Shown piece after piece: positions 27,621 to 37,269 of a stretch of 43,013 nucleotides of DNA (position 1 is its first letter; every line of letters starts with the position of its first letter). The notes below the pieces were generated by a model that did no database searches, was not told the DNA's origin, and was given only the letters and a program-made list of their open reading frames with translations. This stretch comes from a virus, in IMG/VR virus record IMGVR_UViG_3300034374_000896, positions 1 to 43,013 of that record; one strand, written 5' to 3'. The position numbers were made by a program, and so were the translations under genes.

Positions 27621-30524
27621 TTATCGTTTATTCAGTGCGTCACGTAAGTCGAATAGGGATTCTAGTAGTCTTCCTCTTGATGATGTTTTAGGTAGTTTAC
27701 GTGTAGCTTTAATCAAGCGTGTTACATCAGCAGCTGTTACTTTACCTGACGACACTTTGTTGTTGAAAGCTTCAGCAGCTTTAGATGAGCCGTGTACACG
27801 ATCAATCAAATCACCAAACTCAGCTTGTCCTAACTTAGGTGCAGCACCGCTACTTGGTGGTGACATTAATCCAGATGGTGTAGCTCTCTTGCCACGAGTA
27901 GTCATTTGTTCTACTACCATACTTGTAGGTAGAGTTGCATCAGGATCAGTACGAGTATCACCTAGTGGTGCTCTTGTTCTAGTCTGTGCATCAGGTTCAT
28001 TCTCAGCAGCTAAGAACGATAGACTTGGAGAGTCCTCAACATTAACAGAGTCTCTCTCTAGTATACCACGTCCACGTCTTGCTTCTGCTTTTCTAAATGC
28101 CTCTGCGTTCTTACCTCTAACGAAGTCTATGGCTGGATTAACTAAATCGTCTAGTTTTTCAACAAGAGTTTTACCACTAATAGGACCACGATATAGTTCT
28201 TGTGTCTCAGTGTCTATTAGCTGCTCTAGCTCTAGTATAGTCTTTAAGTTTTCAATATCTTCTCGTGAAGGTGTAGCCCCCATCAAATCCATCTTTTGTA
28301 CATAGCCAGCCATAGCATTATCAATTTCTAGCTCTTGTACTTGCTCAACTACTTTCTTAGCTTTTCTTTTAGGTACATTAGTACGATCTGAGATTATCTC
28401 TTGTAGTCTCTTATAAGCAGGTGTATCAGATGCACGAGTAAATACATTTGCATATTCTTCTACATCCTCTTCCGTTTCTGATACAACACCTAAGCTCTCA
28501 ATAATTTTAAGCGTAGGATTGTCTTCATCAGCTGTAGTCAAAGACACATCAGATAAACTAAAGTCTTTTACTGCCGCTGTAAGTTTACGCCAAGCATCCG
28601 TAGCTTGAGAGCCTAGCTTCTCAATATGCTCTGGTGCTCTGTCAAGTGCAGCGTCTAAGTCAGAACCTTTAAAGGCTGCATCAACTTCTTTCTTCACACG
28701 ATCAAGTTGCTCTTGAGTGTATCCATCATCTATGTAAGATGAATCTGGATAAGGCTCATTTTGCCTGTCATACACTAACGTATCAAATAAAATATCATCT
28801 GTTCTAAGCAGTCTACCATTTTCATCTGCAGGCTGAGAAGTAGGAGTCCAACTTGAACGTTTAGGTATTTCACTGTTTTGTGGGATAGCACTGAGTACAA
28901 ACTCTACTGCTTTATCTAGTGCTACTTGAGGATCATCTGTCTCTGAATAGTCTGGTACACCAAACTCATCTAACAAGTTGTTGATTGCAGGTATTAGACC
29001 TTCAGTAGTTTCTGCTCCGTCTTCAGACTTAACTGCCTGAGTATAGAAGAAGTCAGCCAGATCATTAGCCCCTACTGTTTGAGCAACACCACCAAGTATA
29101 GTGTTACCGTATGCGTTTGTAGTCATTGCACCTGAAGCAAACCCTTGATCTAAGCGCTGGGTAAAGCTAGATACGTTACTATCAACAGCGTCAATCACAC
29201 CTTGTGCTGCATCTCGCTTAGCTTGTACACGCTCTTCTACAGTAAGCTCTGGCTTAGGTTCAATTAATTCAGCTACACTTACACCAGAAGCATCAGCTAC
29301 ACCTTCAAGAGATGAGGTGTCTGTCATAGATGTATCTACTGGCTCGTAAGACGGAGGAGGAGTGAATGTAACGATAGGCCCATCACCGACCTTTACCCTA
29401 GCGTTAAGGGGAATAGTACCAGCTTCAACAGCTGCGTCACGATCCGCTACAGTTTCAAACTTTATTACGCCAGTGTCGGTAACAGTAGCATTTTTAGGAG
29501 GCTGTTTAACTTCAGTCGTTACAACAGGAGCCTGAGTTCCAGCTGTCTCAGTTGTACCTGCTGCTGCAGCTTCATCGTCTTTAATGTCACCTATTTGTGT
29601 AAGGTATGTAGTTTTAAATGAGTCAGTCAGTAGAGGGTTACGTGATACTGACCCAGCATAAAACTCATCAAACTGCTGTAGTGACGCTGCAAAAGACGAT
29701 CTATATAGTAGGTTATCTGACTCTAAGTATGTTTGCATAGCCTCAGAGTACTTATTGTTTTTTATTAGCTCGTCAATAGCATCTAATTTAAGTTTCATAG
29801 CTCCAAGGGTTTTAGCTGTCTCTGAACTCTGATTGTTAGCTGATTCTTGAAGGATATATGCCCTTTCTTGAGCTATAGATGACTCCAAGCTAGGCACCAT
29901 TTTCACGTTGATAAAGTCATTGTTCTGCTTGAAGGTAAAGGGTTTAGGTGGAAGCTTAACACCCATAGGCTTACCTGCCCCAGGTCCAGCACTACCCATA
30001 ATACGATAGATGTCTGAGCCTGTATAGCCATCAATGTACATATCATTTAGTACATCATCTTCCATCATAGAAGCGTCTAGCCCTAGCATAGCACCAAAGA
30101 TATTACGCTTACGTGCAACTGGGTCTTTCGTACTCTTGTATAGACCATAAGCACGTTTAACTACAGTTGATAGGTCTTCGTCTGGGTTATCATTTACAAA
30201 GTCTTTAGCTGAAGCTTCAATCTCTTTAATGTCTTTCTCTGTTAAGTCTGTACGCTTAGAGATTTGATCAGCAAACTCAACCATAGAACGCACACCGTTG
30301 TTGGCAGCGATGCTAGTTACATACTCTTTAGAGAAGCCTCGGTTCATAAGCGTATTAGCTACACCCAGCGCTGCATTAGCTTTATCTTCACGCTCCATTA
30401 CAGCACGAGTACCGTATGTCTGAATGTAGTCACGGCGTTTAGCTGCAGCATCACGGTAATACTTACGATCTTCTTCGATTAGTTGGGCTAGCGTAGTGCC
30501 GAACCCTGACATAAAACCTGCCAT
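27621..30524 (-). CDS. Large internal virion protein (967 aa)
   Basis: Located just upstream of the 1169-aa gene, comparable to T7 gp15. N-terminus MAGFMSGFGTTLAQLIEEDR followed by a long helical, acidic region; middle Thr/Ala/Val/Pro-rich section (GTTETAGTQAPVVTTEVKQP, ~320-350); C-terminal basic helical end (TRLIKATRKLPKTSSRGRLL). Probable component of the internal core that is injected with the DNA. Assignment by position, size and composition; no motif search possible. Confidence 0.65.
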   Translation of the reverse strand: MAGFMSGFGTTLAQLIEEDRKYYRDAAAKRRDYIQTYGTRAVMEREDKANAALGVANTLMNRGFSKEYVTSIAANNGVRSMVEFADQISKRTDLTEKDIKEIEASAKDFVNDNPDEDLSTVVKRAYGLYKSTKDPVARKRNIFGAMLGLDASMMEDDVLNDMYIDGYTGSDIYRIMGSAGPGAGKPMGVKLPPKPFTFKQNNDFINVKMVPSLESSIAQERAYILQESANNQSSETAKTLGAMKLKLDAIDELIKNNKYSEAMQTYLESDNLLYRSSFAASLQQFDEFYAGSVSRNPLLTDSFKTTYLTQIGDIKDDEAAAAGTTETAGTQAPVVTTEVKQPPKNATVTDTGVIKFETVADRDAAVEAGTIPLNARVKVGDGPIVTFTPPPSYEPVDTSMTDTSSLEGVADASGVSVAELIEPKPELTVEERVQAKRDAAQGVIDAVDSNVSSFTQRLDQGFASGAMTTNAYGNTILGGVAQTVGANDLADFFYTQAVKSEDGAETTEGLIPAINNLLDEFGVPDYSETDDPQVALDKAVEFVLSAIPQNSEIPKRSSWTPTSQPADENGRLLRTDDILFDTLVYDRQNEPYPDSSYIDDGYTQEQLDRVKKEVDAAFKGSDLDAALDRAPEHIEKLGSQATDAWRKLTAAVKDFSLSDVSLTTADEDNPTLKIIESLGVVSETEEDVEEYANVFTRASDTPAYKRLQEIISDRTNVPKRKAKKVVEQVQELEIDNAMAGYVQKMDLMGATPSREDIENLKTILELEQLIDTETQELYRGPISGKTLVEKLDDLVNPAIDFVRGKNAEAFRKAEARRGRGILERDSVNVEDSPSLSFLAAENEPDAQTRTRAPLGDTRTDPDATLPTSMVVEQMTTRGKRATPSGLMSPPSSGAAPKLGQAEFGDLIDRVHGSSKAAEAFNNKVSSGKVTAADVTRLIKATRKLPKTSSRGRLLESLFDLRDALNKR

Positions 30525-30528
30525 ACTC

Positions 30529-31107
30529 TTAACCTTTCGCCATCAAGCCACGTGGTTCTTGTGGCATAGTTTCTTCTTGTTCTTCTTGCATCATCATAGG
30601 CTCAGCTTCTGCTTCGATGTCTTCTTGCGGTTCTTCTTCTTGGTCAGCCATCATATCAGCAGTCTGCTGCATCATCTCAACACCAGCGTCCATCTCATCA
30701 GCTTCATCAATCTTCTTACGTAGTAGAGCTAAGACTTCTTGTTCTTCTTTTTCTTTAGTATCAATCTTAGAAGGTTCATCACCAGTAACGTAATCAATAC
30801 CAGCCTCCTCAGCGATGCTAATAAGCTCTTCTTTGATGACATCACCAATGATAAGGCTTACATCTACAGAGTGAATACCTTCCATCTGTGCTGTAGTAAG
30901 TGCAGTCTTAGATAAAGCATTAACAGGTATGCCTAACTGAAGCATCTCAATAATGTTGTCGAGAGCTTCTGGTCTGTTAATACCATCAAGATGAAACTTG
31001 ATAGCTTCACGAGGATCAGTAATCTCTGCTGGTCTTTCCCAAGGATAGTTCTTAGGTGTATCTGTGAGTGACTGCCCAGGAATAGGGGCGCTGAATACGT
31101 CTGCCAT
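30529..31107 (-). CDS. Acidic virion-associated protein (192 aa)
   Basis: MADVFSAPIPGQSLTDTPKN at the start, a helical middle, and a highly acidic Glu/Gln/Met-rich C-terminal third (QEEEPQEDIEAEAEPMMMQE). T7 has a small core protein (gp14) at the equivalent place, upstream of the large core proteins; that parallel is inference. It could also be an assembly chaperone because of its charge. Confidence 0.6.
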   Translation of the reverse strand: MADVFSAPIPGQSLTDTPKNYPWERPAEITDPREAIKFHLDGINRPEALDNIIEMLQLGIPVNALSKTALTTAQMEGIHSVDVSLIIGDVIKEELISIAEEAGIDYVTGDEPSKIDTKEKEEQEVLALLRKKIDEADEMDAGVEMMQQTADMMADQEEEPQEDIEAEAEPMMMQEEQEETMPQEPRGLMAKG

Positions 31108-31121
31108 TATTGTGTCCTACT

Positions 31122-31961
31122 TTAGAATGCTTCTATGATAGCGTTATAATATTTGGTGCCCTTAGTACCGAAAGCATCTCTACCCTCTACGCCAGTGTTC
31201 AACCAGTCACGTGCACCTTTCCATCCTTGGTTGTGTGCGTATGCTAACACAGCTAGTTTTTCTTTTATTGGTAATGCTCTATACTTAGAAGAGTTCTGTG
31301 TTAGATAGCTATGGTTCTGCGCTGTGTAAGCTGCTACTGCTTCTTCTTGAAGCGCTGGGTCATTACGGAACTTTTGTCGTGATGCTTTATCGTGACCTAG
31401 ATCATAACCAAGTATCTTGCTAGCGTCTGCCTTAGCCATTTGACCCATCTGGTAGTAGCCATCGTAGTGATCGCCTGAGCCACCTACTTTATTGTAAGTA
31501 TTAGAAGACTCGATAAACCCAACCTTGTCTCTATAGATGTCCCACATCTCACCAGTGATGCCGATGTTTTCTTCTACTATACTTTTAGCTTTAGTTAAGG
31601 CATTTTTTAATTCAGGGGTTTTAGGTGTAGCTGGTCTTTCACCTGAGCTATAATCGTACTGTGTATCTGCAGAGTCTATCATACGTTGGGCCTGTTCGTC
31701 AACCCCATAATCGTAATCATCTAAGCGTGTTTCATCTACTGTAGATTTGAGGTAATCCATAGTAGCACGTTCATCACGCATAGTAGACAATAAGTCACCA
31801 ATATAGGTAGGCAAATCATAGTCAGGGTCTTCGCCTACTCCTAGACCTGGCCTTTGTTGAGCCATAAGACCTCTAGTTTTTGTAACTGATTGCTCTGACG
31901 TAGGCACACTAGTTGCTGCACCTACAATAACGTCTGCTAAACCAGGTTCATTGTTTGCCAT
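31122..31961 (-). CDS. Lytic transglycosylase/lysozyme-like virion protein (279 aa)
   Basis: The C-terminal half reads YRDKVGFIESSNTYNKVG, then GDHYDGYYQMGQMAKADASK and a helical lysozyme-like tail (LAVLAYAHNQGWKGARDWLN). Glu151 in FIESSNTY is the probable catalytic acid, and the Y-D-G-Y-Y-Q-M-G motif follows as in transglycosylase folds. The N-terminal ~120 residues are disordered and acidic. Probably opens peptidoglycan locally during DNA entry, the job T7 gp16's N-terminal domain performs. Confidence 0.7.
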   Translation of the reverse strand: MANNEPGLADVIVGAATSVPTSEQSVTKTRGLMAQQRPGLGVGEDPDYDLPTYIGDLLSTMRDERATMDYLKSTVDETRLDDYDYGVDEQAQRMIDSADTQYDYSSGERPATPKTPELKNALTKAKSIVEENIGITGEMWDIYRDKVGFIESSNTYNKVGGSGDHYDGYYQMGQMAKADASKILGYDLGHDKASRQKFRNDPALQEEAVAAYTAQNHSYLTQNSSKYRALPIKEKLAVLAYAHNQGWKGARDWLNTGVEGRDAFGTKGTKYYNAIIEAF

Positions 31962-31972
31962 ATTGTTTTACC

Positions 31973-34900
31973 TTATACTATCTTGCCGCCAGCCATATAG
32001 TTGAGTGCGCCCTTGAGTAGTGTAGCACCCAGTATACCTCTACCTTGTGCGTCAGCATATTTAGCTTTAGCTTCAGCGTTCATTTCTGCTAATAGTACCT
32101 CAGACATACGTGCTGCAGCATTCTCAGCTGATGTAAATGCAAAGCTCATAATGTCACGCTCACGCTGCCAGTACGCATCTAGGTTAGTAGATGTAAATGC
32201 ATTCATAGTTTTAGCAAAGTTCATATTGCTTTCGTTCTGCGCTGCAGTGTTTAGTGTAGCAATGTTCTGTCTCCACTGTGCATTAGCTTGTGCAACTACA
32301 AGACCGTTCTGTGCGTTAAACATATCACGCTGGTTTTGCATTTCAGAGTTAAACTCACGTAAAGCATTAATACTATTTACATTAAACTGATCCATAGCAT
32401 TTTGTTGTGCTGCGTTGAACTGAGATGTCTGTGCAGACAAGTTAGCAAAGAACTGGTTAGTCTGGTTTTCACTAGAAGCGTTGAACTGTGCAGCAGCATT
32501 CTCAGCAGCTTGATCAGTGAATAGAGCTTGAATGTTTTGCTGTGCCTTAAACATAGCTGTCTGTTGTTCAAACCCTAAGTTTGTCATATCCATCTGCAAG
32601 AAGTTCTGAGCATTTTGTACTGCAGCTTGCTGGCGGTTGCTTAGGTTAGCCATATCTAAGTTAGCTAGTGCAGCAGCCTCTGCCATTACCATAGCTTGAG
32701 AGTTAGATAGGTTCTGCAGGTTCATTGTGTTAGCTGCACGAGAGTTCTCTAACGCAATGTTTTGCTCTGCAGTAAAGTTCATATTGGCAATGTCACCAAT
32801 ACGTGCTGAGTTTTGTACACGAGCTTGGAATGCTTGATCAAACTCCATACCTAAGAACTGAGCACGTTGTTGAGCAGCTAGCATTGCACGTTGTTGACGG
32901 TTAGACAAGTTCTGAGCTTCAAATTGTGCAGTAGTCTGTGCGTCCATCTGAGCGATAGGTAGTGCAGCCTCCATAGCAGCTTGAATAACTGCTTGCCCTG
33001 CAAGAGATGAAGCACCTAGACCACGAGCAGATAGATTAGCCATAGCTGCTCTCATAGAACCAGCTGCCCAAGCAGGCGTATTACCGCCTTCAAACTGCTG
33101 CATAAGTCCTTCTAGCTGACCTTGAACGGTAGCCTTAGCAGATGGCTCTGCTGTAGCTGCTTCAATTTGTTCTGTAAACTCTGCAGCTTTTTGTGCATTA
33201 GCTGCACCAGAGATAAGCTCACCATCTTGGATTTCCCTTTGTACTGGGTTATCCATTATAATGGCTGTACCTTGCTGTGCTTTTAAGTCTGATACAGCAG
33301 AGGTTTCTTGTTGTGCAGCGGTAACTTGAGCTTGATCCGACACAGTACCTGTTACAGGCTGCATACCTGAAGTTACACCTTGTACGCCAGGAGTAACCAT
33401 AGTAGGAGTCATTGTATTAGCACCTGTGACTGTAGGTATACCTGCTTGTTGTACTGTACCCACTGTTGCAGCTTCAGCATAAGGTGCTGTTTCCCCTACT
33501 TGACCTGCCCCCGTAGGTATAAAGTCTTCTGTAGTAGGCTGGATATAATTTACAGTAGACTGCTGAGGTGTCATAGTCTGACCGATAAGGTCTTTAGTTT
33601 GACCAGCTAGTTGTGTAGCAAAAGACGGATCGGTTGAAGTGCCTGGTTGTACATCTACACCTTCTTGTGCATAAAGTACAGCACCACCCTTATTCATCAT
33701 AGCACCAATAGCACGAGCCTTAGCACGTAGACCTTCTGAGCTATTCATAAATAGTCTTGCTTGTTCTGGTGTTGAGCCTTGGAAGCCATTCATCTGAGCT
33801 ATTTTAAGAATAGCTTTATCTACAGTGCCACCTTCAGCATAGCCATTACGCATCATACCGCCTTGTGCAGCAGCTGTTGTTTTTTTATAACCAGGGGGTA
33901 CATAAGTAATAGGCTGTCCGTTGTTTTCAGTTACAGAAATAGTTTGACCAAATTCGTTTGTATATTGCACTGTCTGTACTCCTATGGACCCTCCACCCAT
34001 ACCAGGCATAGTTGAGGTAAGTTGCTGTGGAGTGAACCCTGCTTGTTGTTGTACAGGTTGATTATAATTAAATGTAGGTACAGCAGAAAGTCCTGCAGTT
34101 TGTAAAGTTGTACCTGTAGTACTTGTTGTTATAGGTTGTTGTCCGTAAGTTGTACCATAAGGAGTTGTTGGTTGTGTGACAGGCTCGTCTGGCTCACTAG
34201 GTGGAAACAATTCATCTGTTTGATCATCTATAGTAGTAGTATCCTGAGTCTGATCACCCATAATATTTTTAAAACTACCTTCTGGATCAGTGTAGCCATA
34301 GTCAGCAAAGTCCTCTACTGTAGGGTCACGTCCGTACTCTTCCCTGAATGCATCAGGATAGTTAGGTAAGTTTTCAAAATCTTTTATATCAAACTCGTCT
34401 ATAGCACCAATACGCATTAGGTCTTTATACCTATCAAGACGTGTAGTGTTTGTTCTTTCAGAAGGTTTTTTAAGAACTTCCTCACGCATCTCGCCTGTGT
34501 TTACGTCCTTAAACCTAACGATATCCCCTCTTAATAGAAGTTCTTTTTGCTCTGGGGTAGCCGTGCTATAGTTACGAATAATCTCGTCCCAAGTTTGGGG
34601 TATCTGGTGGATGTATTGATCTGCACCAGTGTTTTCTGCTCTAGAGTCTTGTGGAGTATACCTGTAGTACAACTGTTTCTGAGCATCTATCGCAGCTTGG
34701 TACGGGTCTCCAGCTTGAAGGATTGCACCCCAGTTACGAATATCACCAGATGCAAAGTTTCCTCCAAGAGCTTTCAACGACTCATTAAGACTTCGACCAG
34801 TTATAGCCGCAAACTCAGACGCCTCTGGTTTACCTAGTCGGTTAGCACTTGCAATATCAGCTGAACTAGCAATCTTATTCTTAAAAACAGACGGGTCCAT

Positions 34901-36943
34901 TCTGTCTGAATCCAAGAATACGTTACCACGAATAGTACCACCAAGATTGTCACGTATGGTTAGGTCATTCCACCCCATACCACTGCTCATAGTTTTTACA
35001 GACAAAAGCTCCTGTCCATTTGGACCTGTACCCTCTGAATTAATTCTAAGCTCAGAAAACTCTGGAAGTCCAGTTGGTCCCATACCACCAGACACAAGTT
35101 TATCTACACCCATACCTTTGAGTTGGCGAAGAAAATCTTGGTCTTTTAGAAGTTGAGGGTCTAGTGTAGCAGTGTTAGCACCTGTTCTAAGGATTGCCCT
35201 TTTCTTTATTAACTCAGGAGATAAGGGACCACCCTCATAATCACGAAGGTCTTGTAGTGCACGGAATGACTCTAGTGCAGCTTGTTTCTTAGCATTGTAC
35301 TCATCGGTAGCTTCGGGTTGAGGGGTGCGTTTGAAGAAGCCGTCTGCTTTTTGCTGTTTAGCTATGTAAGCCTGAGCTGATCCTTCATTAACCAACTGGT
35401 TAAACCCACTAAGATAAGCTTGTGCAGCCTCACGTGTAGCAAAGGTAGGACGATTTCCAGGAAGGTTAAGTTGAAAGCCTCCACTTGGTGACTCAGTAAT
35501 TTGACCGTAACCTTCACGATCCGCATAACGTTCTGCATTAGTTTGGACACCGTAAGTTTTTTCATACTTCTTGGCTTCTTCAGCCATACGCTTATTTATT
35601 GCGTTCTCTTGAAGCTTACCAAACATACGAGTAAAAATACTACGACTAACACCTGGATTTGTAGAGTTATAAAAAGCATCAACTACGTTTTGAGGAGGTG
35701 TAGCATTTGTTGCTAAGTAATCCTGAACTTTATTAAGAGACTCTTGCAAACGTTTAGTTTCATCTTGTATTACAGAAGGACTATGACCTGCACGATATGT
35801 ACGTATAGTTTCTCCATTAAGAGTTATAGCAGACGTACCATCTTCATTCTGCTGCACAGTAAGTCCACCACCAGCGTAACCTCTACGCATAAGGCCACCT
35901 TGTGCAGCACCAGTAGTTTTAGTGTATCCTGGTGGCACATACGTGATAGGCTGACCATTAGACTCTGTGACAGGTATACTCTGTCCGTACTGATTTGTGT
36001 ATTGTACTGTTTGGACTCCTGTAGGTGCACCCCCCATACCTGGCATAGTCGAGGTCAACTGCTGTTGGGTAAACCCTGCCTGTTGTTGTACAGGCTGATT
36101 ATAGTTGAATGTAGGTACAGCAGATAGCCCTGAAGTTTGTAGAGGTGTACCGAAAGTACCTGTAATAGGTTGTTGACCATAAGTAGTACCACCACCTATA
36201 GTACCTGTGCCTGTTCCAGTGCCTGTTGGATCAGTAGCTACAGGTGTACCACCTTCATCAGTAGAGTCACCAACATAAGTAGTACCACCTCCAGTAGTTG
36301 TATCATAAGTAGTGCCAGTGCCTACACCAGTACCACCAAACTGCCCATCTTCTGTAGGTGTAGTAGCACCTGTTTGGATAGCACCCACAGTCAGACCTTC
36401 TTGCTCTAAACGTTGCCGTGTTCGGTTAATAACAGAAGCATTAGGGGCTTGGCTCCTTAACACAGAGTTAATCTCAGAGTATCGGTTTTTTGTTGCCTCT
36501 AGTTTAGCTGGGTCTGGTGTGGCATACTGTTTCTTTGTAGCACCTAATTGAGAGCTATATGTATCTTGATCTACTAACTGTCTACCGCTTACAGTATAAC
36601 CAGGGTTACTAGGGTCTTCTGTTAAGTCACGTAGAGACTGCTCAAGAGCCTCTTTTTCTTTTTCAAGGGCATAACTTTGATTAGCATTAACTTCCTGTGT
36701 CTCTGTACCATAGTTAGTTTTTATGGTTACAGGTCTACCTTCTACAGAAGACTTATGTTTAGCTATCATTGTATTAATAGCATCTGTAGCCGCTTGCTTA
36801 CTGCTAAATACACCAGACCGTTCCATAGCAGTACCGCCATCTGCATAGTCGATCATAAGCAAATACTCATACTGCTTATTTCCTGTCATAGGATGGGGTT
36901 TAGCATCAATAGCTTTAATTTTATACTGGAAGTCAGTTGCCAT
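31973..36943 (-). CDS. Giant repeat-rich virion protein (1656 aa)
   Basis: The longest gene. Three parts: an N-terminal region with Gly/Thr-rich linkers (GGGTTYVGDSTDEGG), a middle, and a C-terminal Asn/Gln/Ala-rich helical array (~1370-1600; NLSNRQQAAVQNAQNFLQMD-like units). A ~105-residue block starting TYGQQPIT and ending in GYA(G/E)GG occurs twice, about 2 kb apart. Probably part of the internal core or a tail-associated ejection protein; similar Asn/Gln/Ala arrays occur in marine podovirus structural proteins. Exact role unknown. Confidence 0.65.
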   Translation of the reverse strand: MATDFQYKIKAIDAKPHPMTGNKQYEYLLMIDYADGGTAMERSGVFSSKQAATDAINTMIAKHKSSVEGRPVTIKTNYGTETQEVNANQSYALEKEKEALEQSLRDLTEDPSNPGYTVSGRQLVDQDTYSSQLGATKKQYATPDPAKLEATKNRYSEINSVLRSQAPNASVINRTRQRLEQEGLTVGAIQTGATTPTEDGQFGGTGVGTGTTYDTTTGGGTTYVGDSTDEGGTPVATDPTGTGTGTGTIGGGTTYGQQPITGTFGTPLQTSGLSAVPTFNYNQPVQQQAGFTQQQLTSTMPGMGGAPTGVQTVQYTNQYGQSIPVTESNGQPITYVPPGYTKTTGAAQGGLMRRGYAGGGLTVQQNEDGTSAITLNGETIRTYRAGHSPSVIQDETKRLQESLNKVQDYLATNATPPQNVVDAFYNSTNPGVSRSIFTRMFGKLQENAINKRMAEEAKKYEKTYGVQTNAERYADREGYGQITESPSGGFQLNLPGNRPTFATREAAQAYLSGFNQLVNEGSAQAYIAKQQKADGFFKRTPQPEATDEYNAKKQAALESFRALQDLRDYEGGPLSPELIKKRAILRTGANTATLDPQLLKDQDFLRQLKGMGVDKLVSGGMGPTGLPEFSELRINSEGTGPNGQELLSVKTMSSGMGWNDLTIRDNLGGTIRGNVFLDSDRMDPSVFKNKIASSADIASANRLGKPEASEFAAITGRSLNESLKALGGNFASGDIRNWGAILQAGDPYQAAIDAQKQLYYRYTPQDSRAENTGADQYIHQIPQTWDEIIRNYSTATPEQKELLLRGDIVRFKDVNTGEMREEVLKKPSERTNTTRLDRYKDLMRIGAIDEFDIKDFENLPNYPDAFREEYGRDPTVEDFADYGYTDPEGSFKNIMGDQTQDTTTIDDQTDELFPPSEPDEPVTQPTTPYGTTYGQQPITTSTTGTTLQTAGLSAVPTFNYNQPVQQQAGFTPQQLTSTMPGMGGGSIGVQTVQYTNEFGQTISVTENNGQPITYVPPGYKKTTAAAQGGMMRNGYAEGGTVDKAILKIAQMNGFQGSTPEQARLFMNSSEGLRAKARAIGAMMNKGGAVLYAQEGVDVQPGTSTDPSFATQLAGQTKDLIGQTMTPQQSTVNYIQPTTEDFIPTGAGQVGETAPYAEAATVGTVQQAGIPTVTGANTMTPTMVTPGVQGVTSGMQPVTGTVSDQAQVTAAQQETSAVSDLKAQQGTAIIMDNPVQREIQDGELISGAANAQKAAEFTEQIEAATAEPSAKATVQGQLEGLMQQFEGGNTPAWAAGSMRAAMANLSARGLGASSLAGQAVIQAAMEAALPIAQMDAQTTAQFEAQNLSNRQQRAMLAAQQRAQFLGMEFDQAFQARVQNSARIGDIANMNFTAEQNIALENSRAANTMNLQNLSNSQAMVMAEAAALANLDMANLSNRQQAAVQNAQNFLQMDMTNLGFEQQTAMFKAQQNIQALFTDQAAENAAAQFNASSENQTNQFFANLSAQTSQFNAAQQNAMDQFNVNSINALREFNSEMQNQRDMFNAQNGLVVAQANAQWRQNIATLNTAAQNESNMNFAKTMNAFTSTNLDAYWQRERDIMSFAFTSAENAAARMSEVLLAEMNAEAKAKYADAQGRGILGATLLKGALNYMAGGKIV
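33828..34152 (-). repeat. Second copy of ~105-aa duplicated block in the 1656-aa gene
   Basis: Encodes TYGQQPITTSTTGTTLQTAG, then SAVPTFNYNQPVQQQAGFTP and so on to GGMMRNGYAEGG. The DNA has diverged more than the protein at third positions, so the duplication is old. Confidence 0.75.
35868..36187 (-). repeat. First copy of the duplicated block in the 1656-aa gene
   Basis: Encodes TYGQQPITGTFGTPLQTSG, SAVPTFNYNQPVQQQAGFTQ, to GGLMRRGYAGGG. Differs from the second copy by scattered conservative changes. Confidence 0.75.
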
Positions 36944-36982
36944 TATATTATACCTTGTTCGCTTATAAGCAAGCTTACTGTG

Positions 36983-37237
36983 TTACTTATTCATTGTCAT
37001 CCATACCGCACCTGCAATAAACGTCAGGACTCCAACGGTAGCTAATTTTACTACTGTAGACCAGATAGACTTACGAGTGTCACGCCAAGCTTCCAACAAG
37101 CTACGCATCTCTGTAATATCTTTATGTGCGTCATCGTCTAGTAAGCCAATAGAACGCAGGGCTTCTTTAGCTCCACGTCTTGCTGCACGATCTAGCATAT
37201 CTTCTATTTCTTCTGGAGAAAGTTTGATGTCACTCAT
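36983..37237 (-). CDS. DUF6127-like membrane protein (84 aa)
   Basis: N-terminal amphipathic helix (IEDMLDRAARRGAKEALRSI), LGLLDDDAHKD-like turn, a charged segment (RSLLEAWRDTRKSIWSTVVK) and one C-terminal hydrophobic helix (LATVGVLTFIAGAVWMTM). The RGAKEALRSIGL...D..DI..(L)..LL.AWRD.R+..W pattern matches DUF6127 of alphaproteobacterial phages, from memory. A holin role has been suggested for such proteins by position, but here it lies among tail genes. Confidence 0.6.
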   Translation of the reverse strand: MSDIKLSPEEIEDMLDRAARRGAKEALRSIGLLDDDAHKDITEMRSLLEAWRDTRKSIWSTVVKLATVGVLTFIAGAVWMTMNK

Positions 37238-37269
37238 AGTTTAACTCATAAAGGCTTAAATAACAAGAA

